In this document: piece by piece, positions 18,351 through 27,299 of the stretch
How positions within the stretch are numbered: the stretch's first letter is position 1
How the letters are laid out: each line of letters starts with the position of its first letter
NCBI RefSeq assembly: GCF_016623495.1
Contig: NZ_JAEHHL010000012.1
Coordinates: forward strand, 62,001 to 126,000
Direction: 5' to 3'
DNA length: 64,000 nucleotides
Origin: Thermohalobaculum xanthum
GTDB taxonomy: Bacteria > Pseudomonadota > Alphaproteobacteria > Rhodobacterales > Rhodobacteraceae
The notes under the pieces: model-generated
What the model was told of the DNA's origin: nothing
The model's database searches: none
Seen by the model: only the letters and a program-made list of their open reading frames with translations
Made by a program: the position numbers and the translations under genes

Positions 18351-18758
18351 ATGTTGCTGATCTACGGCTCGGGGCTGCTGTTCGCAGCGCTGATGCTGCT
18401 GTGCGCGGGCCGGACGCTGTTCGCCCGGCTCGACACCACGCCCGGCGAGGCGAGCTTCGGTCCGACCGAGGCGATCGCTCTGGTCTTCACCGCGCTCTTC
18501 GCCTTCGGGCTCTCGTTCTATGCTCAGGTGCTGGCCGTGGACCAGGGCCCGGGGACCATCGCGCAGGTCACCGGCGCGTCCCTCGCCGTCGCCGTCGCCG
18601 CGGCGGTGGCGTGGAGGATCGCCGGGCGCCTTGGCCATGCCGGGCCGCCGGTAACCCTGCCCGAACTACCCGAGGGCCGCCCCCCGCGCCGCGGCCCCGG
18701 CGGCGCCGATGTCAGCGGCCGGGCGACGGGCACCGCGCGCGGCAAGCGCGCCGCCTGA
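18351..18758 (+). CDS. Small integral membrane protein of unknown function
   Basis: A 135-residue protein with three hydrophobic stretches (LLIYGSGLLFAALMLLCAG; AIALVFTALFAFGLSFYAQVL; VTGASLAVAVAAAVAWRIA) and a Pro/Gly/Arg-rich cytoplasmic-looking tail. ATG 18351 is preceded by CCGTGGAGAACCATCC. I do not recognise the family. It is divergent from the Tyr-rich lipoprotein and convergent with the DUF2238 gene. Confidence 0.7.
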   Translation: MLLIYGSGLLFAALMLLCAGRTLFARLDTTPGEASFGPTEAIALVFTALFAFGLSFYAQVLAVDQGPGTIAQVTGASLAVAVAAAVAWRIAGRLGHAGPPVTLPELPEGRPPRRGPGGADVSGRATGTARGKRAA

Positions 18759-18821
18759 ACCCTGCCCGCACGGCGGGCGCCGGTCCCCCCGGCGCCCCCG
18801 TCTCGCACCGCCTCCGTCCCC

Positions 18822-19427
18822 TCAGCCTTCGCGGTTTCGCTCGACGGCGGCGATCGCCAGCACCGCCAGCACCGCGCCCATCGCGTTGAAGACCAGGTCG
18901 AGCGCGGTGTTGTAGTAGCCGCCCACCCCGGTCTGCGGCAGCGCGACGACGGCCGCGAACTCGACGATCTCGTTGGTCGCACCCAGCCCCATGCTCGACA
19001 ACGCCGCCAGCACCAGGACGGTGCGCGTGCCGCGCATCGCTGGCACCGTGCCGATCGCCAGCCGCCATACCAGCCAGGCCGTCACGGCAAAACCATAGGC
19101 GTGGACCACCTGATCATAGCGCAGCAGGGTCAGGTCGCCATCGGCGACCAGCGGCACCAGGGTGACGCCGTAGAGCACCGTCTCGCCGACCGGCACGCCG
19201 CCCCCCGCCATGTGCGCGAACCCCCAAAGCGACAGCGCCCACATCAGCGGCACCGGCAAGAGCACGCGGCGCGACAGCCACCAGACCAGCCCCATCAGCA
19301 CCGCCATCGTCACGATGTACCAGAGGAACTCGGCATTGCCGCGCGCCAGGAAATGCGTGGTGAAGAGCGCGAGATAGCCGAGGTTGAAGGCGATCACCCA
19401 CCACTCGGCCGGGCTTGGCGGGCGCAT
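18822..19427 (-). CDS. DUF2238 (YjdF-type) membrane protein
   Basis: A 201-residue protein with about six membrane segments. Diagnostic pieces are RYDQVVHAYGFAVTAWLVWR (His in a helix), GATNEIVEFAAVV and YYNTALDLVFNAMGAVLAV, the conserved acidic and His residues of DUF2238. Function unknown for the family. ATG 19427 is two bases after the stop of a 37-residue small gene on the same strand, so the pair is probably co-translated. Confidence 0.85.
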   Translation of the reverse strand: MRPPSPAEWWVIAFNLGYLALFTTHFLARGNAEFLWYIVTMAVLMGLVWWLSRRVLLPVPLMWALSLWGFAHMAGGGVPVGETVLYGVTLVPLVADGDLTLLRYDQVVHAYGFAVTAWLVWRLAIGTVPAMRGTRTVLVLAALSSMGLGATNEIVEFAAVVALPQTGVGGYYNTALDLVFNAMGAVLAVLAIAAVERNREG

Positions 19428-19429
19428 GC

Positions 19430-19543
19430 TCACTGCCCTCTCAGCCAGCGCAGGATGCGCGCGGTCAGCCGGTCGAGGCCCAGGAATCGCCAGTTGAGCC
19501 AGAGCATCAGCACCAGCAGCCACAGAAGATAAACAAGCTGCAT
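19430..19543 (-). CDS. 37-residue membrane miniprotein upstream of the DUF2238 gene
   Basis: Too short for most gene callers. The reading is MQLVYLLWLLVLMLWLNW, then RFLGLDRLTARIL, ending RWLRGQ. The first 18 residues are an almost unbroken hydrophobic helix, and the rest is amphipathic and basic. A strong ribosome site (AGGAGCGCCG) precedes ATG 19543 by the correct spacing. The stop is two bases before the DUF2238 start, in another frame. These three facts together support a translated leader or partner protein. I know no family for it. Confidence 0.65.
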   Translation of the reverse strand: MQLVYLLWLLVLMLWLNWRFLGLDRLTARILRWLRGQ

Positions 19544-19716
19544 CGGCGCTCCTGTCAGGCCGGGATCGGCGGCACGCACAGGGTAGCGTCGCATCCGGCG
19601 CGCCGGAAGGCGGATGCTGTCAATCGCGCCGTCACGCGCATGTTATGTTGCGCGCGCGAACAAGCTGGGGTCTATAGACGAGCGACAGTCTGGACCCGAG
19701 GCTGCGGGGGGCATTG

Positions 19717-22700
19717 ATGACGACTTTCGAGAAAATCCTGGTGGCGAATCGCGGCGAGATCGCGATCCGCGTCCTGCGCGCAGCGAACGAGCTCGGCAAG
19801 CGGACGGTCGCGATCTTCGCCGAGGAAGACAAGCTCGCGCTGCACCGCTTCAAGGCGGACGAGGCCTACCAGGTTGGCGCCGGCAAGGGACCGGTCGCGG
19901 CCTATCTCGACATCGAGGACATCGTGCGCGTCGCGGTCGAATGCGGCGCCGACGCGATCCACCCCGGCTATGGCCTGCTGTCCGAGAACCCCGCCTTCGT
20001 CGACGCCTGCACCGCCGCCGGCATCGCCTTCATCGGTCCCAGCGCCGACACGATGCGGATGCTGGGCGACAAGGCCTCGGCCCGCCAGGCCGCGATCGCC
20101 GCGGGCGTGCCGGTCATCCCCGCCAGCCCCGTCCTGCCCGACCCCGAGGGCAACATGGACGCGATCCACGCCATGGCCGAGGAGATCGGCTACCCGATGA
20201 TGCTCAAGGCCAGCTGGGGTGGCGGCGGGCGCGGCATGCGCCCGATCCTCGAGGCGAAGGAGCTCGAGGCCAAGGTCAAGGAGGGCCGGCGCGAGGCCGA
20301 GGCCGCCTTCGGCAACGGCGAGGGCTATCTCGAGCGCATGATCCAGCGCGCGCGTCACGTCGAGGTGCAGATCCTCGGCGACCGCCACTGCAACATCTAC
20401 CACCTCTACGAGCGCGACTGCACCGTGCAGCGGCGCAACCAGAAGGTCGTCGAGCGCGCGCCGGCGCCTTACCTCGACGACGCCAAGCGCGCCGAGATCT
20501 GCGAGCTGGGCCTGAAGATCGCCCGCCACGCCAGCTACCAGTGCGCCGGCACGGTCGAGTTCCTGATGGACATGGACACGCAGGAGTTCTTCTTCATCGA
20601 GGTGAACCCCCGCGTCCAGGTCGAGCACACCGTGACCGAGGAGGTCACCGGCATCGACATCGTCAAGGCCCAGATCCGCATCACCGAGGGCGCGACGCTG
20701 GCCGAGGCGACCGGCGCCGCCCGGCAGGAGGAGATCGGCCTGCGCGGCCACGCGCTGCAGTGCCGCGTGACCACCGAGGACCCGCTCAACAACTTCATCC
20801 CCGACTACGGCCGGATCACCGCCTATCGCGGCGCCACCGGCTTCGGCATCCGGCTCGACGGCGGCACCGCCTATTCCGGCGCGGTGATCACCCGCTACTA
20901 CGACAGCCTGCTCGAGAAGGTCACCGCCTGGGCGCCGACGCCGGGCGAGGCGATCGCCCGCATGGACCGCGCCCTGCGCGAGTTCCGCATCCGCGGCGTG
21001 GCCACCAACATCGTCTTTGTCGAGAACCTGCTCAAGCACCCGAGTTTCCTCGACCTGAGCTACACCACCAAGTTCATCGACACGACGCCCGAACTCTTCG
21101 AGTTCAAGCGCCGCCGCGACCGGGCGACGCGGCTCCTGCGCTACATCGGCGAGGTCACGGTCAACGGCAACCCCGAGGTGGCGGGCCGACCGCGCCCCTC
21201 GGCCGAGATCCGCACGCCCCAGCCGCCGAAGCACCCCGCGGGCATGCCGCCGCGCGGCTGGAAGCAGGTGCTCGACGAGAAGGGTCCCAAGGCGCTGGCC
21301 GACGCGATGCTGGCCGAGAAGCGCCTGCTGATGACCGACACGGCGATGCGCGACGGGCACCAGTCGCTGCTGGCTACCCGGATGCGCTCGCTCGACATGA
21401 TCCGCGTGGCCGAATCCTATGCCCATCACCTGCCGCAGCTCTTCTCGGTCGAATGCTGGGGCGGCGCGACCTTCGACGTCGCCTACCGCTTCTTGCAGGA
21501 ATGCCCCTGGCAGCGCCTGCGCGAACTGCGCGAGCGCATGCCCAACACGCTCACCCAGATGCTGCTGCGCGCGTCGAACGGCGTGGGCTACACCAACCTG
21601 CCCGACAACGTGGTCGAGAAGTTCGTCGCGACCGCCGCGGGGACGGGCATGGACGTCTTCCGCGTGTTCGACCCGCTCAACTGGGTCGAGAACATGCGGG
21701 TCTCGATGGACGCGGTGCTCGCCTCGGGCAAGGTGCTCGAGGCCGCGTTCTGCTACACCGGCGACATCGACGACCCGAACCGGGCCAAATACTCGCTGAA
21801 ATACTATGTCGACCTGTCGAAGGAGCTGGAGCGTGCCGGCGCCCATATCCTGTGCATCAAGGACATGGGCGGGCTGGTGAAGCCCTTCGCGGCCCGCGCG
21901 CTGGTGCGGGCACTGAAGGACGAGATCTCGATCCCGATCCATTTCCATACCCACGACACCTCGGGCGTCTCGGGCGCGGCGGTGCTGGCGGCGGCCGAGG
22001 CCGGGGTGGACGCGGCCGACGCCGCGGTCGACGCCTTCTCGGGCCTCACCTCGCAGCCGCCGCTCGGCTCGATCGTGGCGGCGCTCAGGGGTCACGAGCG
22101 CGACACCGGGCTCGACCCCGACCGCATCCGCGAGATCTCGCACTACTGGGAAGGCGTGCGCCGCCAGTATGCCGGCTTCGAGCCCGACATGCGCGCGGGC
22201 GGCGCCGAGGTCTACCTGCACGAGATGCCGGGTGGCCAGGTCACCAACCTGCGCGCCCAGGCCCGCTCGATGGGGCTCGAGGACCGCTGGGACGAGGTCG
22301 CCCGCACCTATGCCGACGTGAACGCCATGTTCGGCGACGTGATCAAGGTCACGCCCATCGCCAAGACCGTGGGCGACATGGCGCTGACGATGGTCGCGGC
22401 CGGCCTCACCCGCGCCGATGTCGAGAACCCCGAGATCGACGTGGCCTTCCCCGATTCGGTGGTCACCTTCTTCAAGGGCGAGGTCGGCCAGCCCGTGGGC
22501 GGCTTCCCGCCGGCACTGCAGAAGAAGGTGCTCAAGGGCGCGGCACCGATCACCGTGCGCCCCGGCAGCCTGATGCCGCCCGCCGACCTCGAGGCCAGCC
22601 GCGCCGAGGCCTCGGCGGAGATGCACGGCCACACGGTCGACGACGAGGACCTGTGCTCGTACCTGATGTATCCCAAGGTCTATCTCGACTACATGGGCAA

Positions 22701-23172
22701 GCGGCGCGACTTCGGCCCGGTGCGCGTGCTGCCGACGCCGACCTTCTTCTACGGCATGCAGCCGGGCGAGGAGATCATGGTCGACCTGCGTCCCGGCGTG
22801 ACGCTGGTGATCCGCCTCCAGGCGATCGCCGAGCCGAACGAGAAGGGCGAGGTCAAGCTGTTCTTCGAGCTCAACGGCCAGCCCCGCACCATCCGCATCG
22901 AGGACCGCCGCTTCGGCGCCGAGACCAAGCGCGCCGAGAAAGCCGACACCGCCAACCCCAACCATGTCGCGGCCCCCATGCCGGGGATCGTCGGCTCGGT
23001 CGCGGTGGTGGCGGGCCAGCATGTCCACGCGGGCGACCTGCTGCTCACGCTCGAGGCCATGAAGATGGAGACCGCGATCCACGCCGAGCGCGACGGCGTG
23101 GTCGAGCGCGTCGTGGCCCCGGCCGGCACCCAGGTGGACGCCAAGGACCTGCTGATCGTGCTGGGCGGCTGA
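19717..23172 (+). CDS. pyc: Pyruvate carboxylase, single-chain
   Basis: An anaplerotic biotin enzyme making oxaloacetate from pyruvate, bicarbonate and ATP. It is 1,151 residues, the full alpha4 type length. The biotin carboxylase domain (1-450) includes ILVANRGEIAIRVLRAANEL, the Gly-rich KASWGGGGRGMRP and EVNPRVQVEHTVTEEVTGID. The carboxyltransferase domain (about 540-800) starts DTAMRDGHQSLLATR. Then come PYC_OADA and the biotinyl domain with EAMKMET, biotinyl Lys1116. ATG 19717 follows a GCGGGGGGCATTG; a TTG one codon earlier is possible. It is monocistronic and ends at a hairpin. Confidence 0.97.
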   Translation: MTTFEKILVANRGEIAIRVLRAANELGKRTVAIFAEEDKLALHRFKADEAYQVGAGKGPVAAYLDIEDIVRVAVECGADAIHPGYGLLSENPAFVDACTAAGIAFIGPSADTMRMLGDKASARQAAIAAGVPVIPASPVLPDPEGNMDAIHAMAEEIGYPMMLKASWGGGGRGMRPILEAKELEAKVKEGRREAEAAFGNGEGYLERMIQRARHVEVQILGDRHCNIYHLYERDCTVQRRNQKVVERAPAPYLDDAKRAEICELGLKIARHASYQCAGTVEFLMDMDTQEFFFIEVNPRVQVEHTVTEEVTGIDIVKAQIRITEGATLAEATGAARQEEIGLRGHALQCRVTTEDPLNNFIPDYGRITAYRGATGFGIRLDGGTAYSGAVITRYYDSLLEKVTAWAPTPGEAIARMDRALREFRIRGVATNIVFVENLLKHPSFLDLSYTTKFIDTTPELFEFKRRRDRATRLLRYIGEVTVNGNPEVAGRPRPSAEIRTPQPPKHPAGMPPRGWKQVLDEKGPKALADAMLAEKRLLMTDTAMRDGHQSLLATRMRSLDMIRVAESYAHHLPQLFSVECWGGATFDVAYRFLQECPWQRLRELRERMPNTLTQMLLRASNGVGYTNLPDNVVEKFVATAAGTGMDVFRVFDPLNWVENMRVSMDAVLASGKVLEAAFCYTGDIDDPNRAKYSLKYYVDLSKELERAGAHILCIKDMGGLVKPFAARALVRALKDEISIPIHFHTHDTSGVSGAAVLAAAEAGVDAADAAVDAFSGLTSQPPLGSIVAALRGHERDTGLDPDRIREISHYWEGVRRQYAGFEPDMRAGGAEVYLHEMPGGQVTNLRAQARSMGLEDRWDEVARTYADVNAMFGDVIKVTPIAKTVGDMALTMVAAGLTRADVENPEIDVAFPDSVVTFFKGEVGQPVGGFPPALQKKVLKGAAPITVRPGSLMPPADLEASRAEASAEMHGHTVDDEDLCSYLMYPKVYLDYMGKRRDFGPVRVLPTPTFFYGMQPGEEIMVDLRPGVTLVIRLQAIAEPNEKGEVKLFFELNGQPRTIRIEDRRFGAETKRAEKADTANPNHVAAPMPGIVGSVAVVAGQHVHAGDLLLTLEAMKMETAIHAERDGVVERVVAPAGTQVDAKDLLIVLGG

Positions 23173-23181
23173 AGCGCCCGC

Positions 23182-23209
23182 GCGCCGCGGCTTGACAGCC
23201 CCGCGGCGC
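23182..23209 (+). terminator. Hairpin after pyc
   Basis: GCGCCGCGG (23182-23190) and CCGCGGCGC (23201-23209) pair perfectly over 9 bp with a 10-base loop, ten bases past the pyc stop. No T tract follows. Confidence 0.5.
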
Positions 23210-23268
23210 CTGCCGACGCTCGTGACCCCGCAGCCCCGGCAGAGGGCGCGCGCGGGGTGGAGGTCGCG

Positions 23269-24021
23269 ATGACGGACAGCAGGGCCGCCGCAGGCATCGG
23301 CGCCGGCATCGCGCTCGCGCTCGGCCTGTTCGGGCTGTCCGCCTGCACAGCAGGCCCGGCGGTCTCGCCCGACGCCGGCCCGCCAACCCGCGCCGTGCAC
23401 GTCGTCAGCAACAACTGGCATACCGGCATCGTGGTCCCGCGCGCGGCGATCCTCGCGACCGGGCTGATGCCCGAGGCCGGGGATTTCCCCGATGCGGCCT
23501 ACCTGACCTTCGGCTGGGGCGACCGGGACTACTACCCCGCGCCCGAGGCGACGGTCGGCATGGCCCTTGGCGCGGCCCTCGTCCCCACCCCGGCGGTGAT
23601 GCATGTCGAGGCCAGCCCGGGCCCGCCCGCCCCGGTGCCGGGAGGGCGCGAAGTGCTGCGCGTGCCGCTGTCGAACAGCGGGCTCGACGCCCTGATCGCC
23701 GCCATCGCCGGCGATTTCGAGCGCCCCGAGGGCGCGCCCGCACGCCGTATCGCCCCGGGGCTCGGCGCAGGCAGCGGCTTCTATCCCGCGCGCGGCAGCT
23801 TCCACCTTTTCAACACCTGCAACACCTGGACCGCGCGCATGCTGCGGGCAGGCGGCGTCGACATCGCCCCGGCGGGTGTCGTCAGCGCGAGCGACCTGAC
23901 AGCGCGGCTGCGGGCCGCGCTCGACGCACAGCCCCGGGCCGCGCCGCAGACGGCCGCCGCTGCCACCGGCGCCGCGCGCCGCGCCTTCAGATCAGCAGCG
24001 GATAGCCGCCCTCCAGCTTGA
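23269..24021 (+). CDS. DUF2459 / TIGR02117 family lipoprotein
   Basis: A 250-residue exported protein; GLFGLSAC supplies a lipobox. The family signatures are VHVVSNNWHTGIVVPRAAI, TFGWGDRDYYPA and SFHLFNTCNTWTARMLRAGG, with conserved His, Trp, Asn and Cys residues that look like a hydrolase-type active site (His / Cys) although no activity is established. The C-terminal 35 residues are Ala-rich and poorly conserved; the coding region overlaps the convergent ogt gene by 35 bases. ATG 23269 has GGTGGAGGTCGCG upstream. Confidence 0.85.
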   Translation: MTDSRAAAGIGAGIALALGLFGLSACTAGPAVSPDAGPPTRAVHVVSNNWHTGIVVPRAAILATGLMPEAGDFPDAAYLTFGWGDRDYYPAPEATVGMALGAALVPTPAVMHVEASPGPPAPVPGGREVLRVPLSNSGLDALIAAIAGDFERPEGAPARRIAPGLGAGSGFYPARGSFHLFNTCNTWTARMLRAGGVDIAPAGVVSASDLTARLRAALDAQPRAAPQTAAAATGAARRAFRSAADSRPPA

Positions 24022-24442
24022 GCAGCGCGATCTTGGTCTCGACCCCGCCCCGGCCGGAATAGCCCCCAAGCCCCGTGGCCGACAGCACCCGGTGGCAGGG
24101 CACGATCACCGGCAGCGGGTTGGCACCGCAGGCCGCGCCCACCGGCTGGCCATAGGTGCCCAGCGCGCGGGCGATGTCGCCATAGGTGCGGGTCTCGCCA
24201 TAGGGGATCGCCAGCATCGCCGCGCGCATCGCGGCGTGGAAGGCGTCGTCAACGGGCGTCAGCGGAAGGTCGAAGTCGCGCAGCCGCCCGTCGAAAAAGG
24301 CGGCGAGCTGCGCGCGTGCCTCGTCCAGCAGGGGCGTCGCGTCCGCACCCTCGCGATCGGACCAGAAGGCCCGCGCGATCGCGCCGTCGACCTCCTCGAC
24401 GGCGAGGCGGCCGACCGGGGTATCGAGCGTGGCAAGGGGCAT
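23987..24442 (-). CDS. ogt: Methylated-DNA-protein-cysteine methyltransferase (Ogt type)
   Basis: A DNA-repair suicide enzyme that transfers the methyl group from O6-methylguanine to its own Cys. It is 151 residues. The helix-turn-helix region IPYGETRTYGDIARALG is followed by GAACGANPLPVIVPCHRVL, where acceptor Cys116 lies in PCHR, and by GGYSGRGGVETKIALLKLEG. An N-terminal RNase-H-like region is shortened as in Ogt. ATG 24442 is preceded by GGAGACGGTG. Its 3' end overlaps the DUF2459 gene. Confidence 0.95.
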   Translation of the reverse strand: MPLATLDTPVGRLAVEEVDGAIARAFWSDREGADATPLLDEARAQLAAFFDGRLRDFDLPLTPVDDAFHAAMRAAMLAIPYGETRTYGDIARALGTYGQPVGAACGANPLPVIVPCHRVLSATGLGGYSGRGGVETKIALLKLEGGYPLLI

Positions 24443-24594
24443 CACCGTCTCCGCGTCACTGCCGCCAGGGGGATCGCATCGCAGACTATGCCGACCCCTA
24501 GCCTCGCGCGACCCGGAAGATGCGGTGGTGGGGACGGACGGCCCGCGCGTTTGAGGTCATGAATTCTCGATATAAATCAAATACGTGGTCTCAT

Positions 24595-24624
24595 TTTCAC
24601 GCGTGAAAGCCTCAGCTTTCACGC
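24595..24624 (-). terminator. Hairpin embedding the acyl-CoA synthetase stop codon
   Basis: On the minus strand GCGTGAAAGC pairs with GCTTTCACGC (24601-24624) around a TGAG loop that contains the TGA stop of the gene at 24612. The adjacent bases extend into a second palindrome, TTTCACGCGTGAAA (24595-24608), so the two hairpins are mutually exclusive. Confidence 0.5.
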
Positions 24625-26297
24625 GCCATGCGCCGCAGTTCGAACTTCTGGATCTTGCCGGTCGAGGTCTTGGGCAGCTCGCAGAACACCACCTCGCGCG
24701 GGCATTTGAAATGGGCGAGGTTCTCGCGCGCGAAGGCGATGATCTCGGCCGCCGTGGCCTGCCGCCCCGGCCTCAGTTCGACATAGGCGAGCGGGGTCTC
24801 GCCCCATTTCTCGTCGGGCTTGGCCACGACCGCGACGAAGCCCACGGCCGGGTGCTTGTAGAGCACGTCCTCGACCTCGATCGACGAGATGTTCTCGCCG
24901 CCCGAGATGATGATGTCCTTCGAGCGGTCCTTGAGCTGGATGTAGCCGTCCGGGTGCTTGACCGCGAGGTCGCCGGAATGGAACCAGCCGCCGGCGAAGG
25001 CCTTCTCGGTGGCCTCGGGGTTGCGGAAGTAGCCCTTCGAGACGACGTTGCCGCGGAACATGACCTCGCCCAGCGTCTCGCCGTCGGCCGGGACCGGCTC
25101 CATGGTCGCGGGGTCGAGCACGTCGAGCCCGTCGAGCACGCCATAGCGCACGCCCTGGCGGGCCTTGCGCGCGGCGCGGGCGGGGCCGGGCAGCGCGTCC
25201 CACTCGGCCTTCCACTCGTTGACGACGGCGGGACCGTAGACCTCGGTCAGGCCGTAGACATGGGTGACCTCGAAGCCCGCATCGGCCATCGCGGCAAGCA
25301 CCGCCTCGGGCGGCGGCGCGGCGGCGGTCCAGAACCTGACCCGGTGGTCGAAGGGCGCGCGCTCGTCTTCGGCCGCGTTCAGCAGGATCTGCATCACGAT
25401 CGGTGCGCCGCAGAGCATGTTGACCCGGTGCTCGGCGATGGCGCGGTAGATCGGCTCGGCACGGACCTGACGCAGGCAGACATGGGTGCCGCCGACGACC
25501 GAGACCGACCAGGGGAAGCACCAGCCGTTGCAGTGGAACATCGGCAGGGTCCACAGATACACCAGCGGCTCGGCCAGCGCCGCGTGCACGATGTTGCCCA
25601 TCGCCAGCAGCGCCGCGCCGCGGTGGTGATAGACCACGCCCTTGGGATCGCCCGTGGTCCCCGAGGTATAGTTGAGCGAGATCGCGTCCCACTCGTCGCC
25701 CGGCATCTCCCAGGCGAAACCGGGATCGCCCTCGGCGACGAAGTGCTCGTAATCGACGCCCATATGGGTCGTGGCGATCCCCGCGGTGCGATCGACATAC
25801 TCGATGACCTGGGGCTTGGGCATCACCATGTGGCCCAGCGCATCGGCCAGGACTGGCGCGAGTTCGGCATCGACCAGGACGATGCGCGCGTGGCAATGAT
25901 CGAGGATGAAGGCGATCCCCGCGGCGTCGAGCCGGGTGTTGATCGCGTTCAGCACCGCCCCCGACATCGGCACCCCGTAATGCGCCTCGAGCATGGGCGG
26001 GGTGTTGAGCAGCAGCGCCGAGACCACGTCGCCCTTGCGGACACCGGCGCGCCGCAGCGCCGAGGCCAGGCGCCGCGACCGGGCATAGAAGGTCGCGTAG
26101 TCCGTGCGCTCGTCGCCATGGATGATGGCGGTGCGCTCGGGGAACACCTCGGCCGCGCGTGCGAGCTGGCTGAGCGGCGTGAGCGGCTGGAAATTGGCCT
26201 CGCGCCGCTCGAGGCCCTGGTCGAAGGGGCTGGCCGCCGCGCCGCCGGCCTGCGCCGCCGATGCTCGGCCGTCGCGATGGTTCTCGGTCTCGCTCAA
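24612..26297 (-). CDS. Acyl-CoA synthetase, AMP-forming (DmdB/short-medium chain fatty acid ligase type)
   Basis: A cytoplasmic ANL-superfamily ligase activating a carboxylic acid with ATP and CoA. The core motif is LNYTSGTTGDPKGVVYHHRG; HVYGLTEVYGP, GWFHSGDLAVKHPDGYIQLKD and STGKIQKFELR (catalytic Lys) follow. LPMFHCNGWCFPWSVS is typical of the group that includes methylmercaptopropionate-CoA ligase DmdB and medium-chain acyl-CoA ligases, so DMSP or beta-oxidation roles are possible but unproven. The N terminus is uncertain: TTG 26297 has GGGGGAG nine bases upstream; the frame opens further back at a TTG at 26363 without a site. Divergent from the SDR gene. The stop codon is inside a hairpin. 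Confidence 0.9.
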   Translation of the reverse strand: MSETENHRDGRASAAQAGGAAASPFDQGLERREANFQPLTPLSQLARAAEVFPERTAIIHGDERTDYATFYARSRRLASALRRAGVRKGDVVSALLLNTPPMLEAHYGVPMSGAVLNAINTRLDAAGIAFILDHCHARIVLVDAELAPVLADALGHMVMPKPQVIEYVDRTAGIATTHMGVDYEHFVAEGDPGFAWEMPGDEWDAISLNYTSGTTGDPKGVVYHHRGAALLAMGNIVHAALAEPLVYLWTLPMFHCNGWCFPWSVSVVGGTHVCLRQVRAEPIYRAIAEHRVNMLCGAPIVMQILLNAAEDERAPFDHRVRFWTAAAPPPEAVLAAMADAGFEVTHVYGLTEVYGPAVVNEWKAEWDALPGPARAARKARQGVRYGVLDGLDVLDPATMEPVPADGETLGEVMFRGNVVSKGYFRNPEATEKAFAGGWFHSGDLAVKHPDGYIQLKDRSKDIIISGGENISSIEVEDVLYKHPAVGFVAVVAKPDEKWGETPLAYVELRPGRQATAAEIIAFARENLAHFKCPREVVFCELPKTSTGKIQKFELRRMARES

Positions 26298-26455
26298 GCG
26301 CGGCGTCTCCCCCAAGGATCCGGTTTTCGTCCCAGCGTTGCCGCCAGTGCGGGGCTTTGTCAAACCCGGGCGCCGCGATCAGTTTTCGATCGACAAGCGC
26401 GGCACGGCGGGCAACTGTGCCGCGCGGGGAGATGCGGCCTCGGGGGGCCAAGGAC

Positions 26456-27256
26456 ATGGTTGAGGAACTTCACGGCCGGGTGGCGATCGTGACCGGCGCG
26501 GGAGGCACGGTCGGGCGCGCCATCGCGCGGCGGATGGCCGAGGCGGGGGCCGAGGTCATGCTGGCCGATGCCGAGGGCGATGCCCTCGACGAAAGCTGCG
26601 CCGCGGTCCGCGACGTCACCGACAGCTTCGCGCGCTTCAACCTCGCGCGGCCCGACAAGCTGGGAGCGGCCAACCTCATCGCCGCGACGATCGACGCCTT
26701 CGGCCGGATCGACATCCTGGTCAACGAACCTCGGGCCACGCGCCCCGGCGCCTTCGAGGAGCTCAAGCGGGAGGATTTCGCCGCCGCCCTCGACACGAAT
26801 GTCACCTCGACCTTCATGCTCTCGCAGGCCGTGGCCAAGCGCATGATCCACCAGGGGGCAAGCGAGGAGGACTTCGACGGCGCCATCATCAACGTCTCGT
26901 CGATCGCGGCGCAGCGCACGGTGCCCGAGCTGATCGCCTATTCGGTGTCATGCGCCGCCCTCGACCAGCTGACACGCTCGATGGCGGCCGATCTCGCGCG
27001 GCACGGCATCCGCGTGAACGGCGTGGCGCTGGGGGCGGTGATGTCGGCGCGCCTGCGCGAGACGCTGCGCGAGCGCGCGGACCTGCGCGCCGAGATGATC
27101 AAGGTTACACCGCTGGGCCGCATCGGCGAGGCGGACGAGGCCGCCGAGGCCGCGCTCTTCCTCGCCTCGCACCGTGCAAGCTTCATCACGGGGCAGGTGA
27201 TCTCGGTCGATGGCGGGCGCACCGTGCTCGACCCGCTCGCCTCGCCGATCCGGTAA
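26456..27256 (+). CDS. SDR-fold protein with Lys-to-Cys change in the catalytic motif
   Basis: A 266-residue short-chain dehydrogenase/reductase-like protein. The NAD(P)-binding TGAGGTVGRAIA loop and the strand INVSSIAA (catalytic Ser) are present. The core YxxxK reads IAYSVSCAALDQL, giving Tyr-Ser-Val-Ser-Cys, so the catalytic Lys is missing. The usual NNAG also reads VNEPRA. The end, GQVISVDGGRTVLDP, is typical. It may therefore bind nucleotide without classical redox catalysis, or use a different proton relay. ATG 26456 follows CCAAGGAC. It is divergent from the acyl-CoA synthetase and might act in the same pathway. Confidence 0.88.
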   Translation: MVEELHGRVAIVTGAGGTVGRAIARRMAEAGAEVMLADAEGDALDESCAAVRDVTDSFARFNLARPDKLGAANLIAATIDAFGRIDILVNEPRATRPGAFEELKREDFAAALDTNVTSTFMLSQAVAKRMIHQGASEEDFDGAIINVSSIAAQRTVPELIAYSVSCAALDQLTRSMAADLARHGIRVNGVALGAVMSARLRETLRERADLRAEMIKVTPLGRIGEADEAAEAALFLASHRASFITGQVISVDGGRTVLDPLASPIR

Positions 27257-27299
27257 CGGGGGCCGGCGCCGCCGCCACCGGCAGCCCGGCGACCGCGGG

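Noticed and set aside
19672-23805. A 1,377-residue open frame on the minus strand across pyc
   Set aside because: It is antisense to pyruvate carboxylase, whose sense protein is clearly homologous. The frame is open only because GC-rich third positions suppress stops, and it has low-complexity His/Arg/Gly-rich sequence with no domain.
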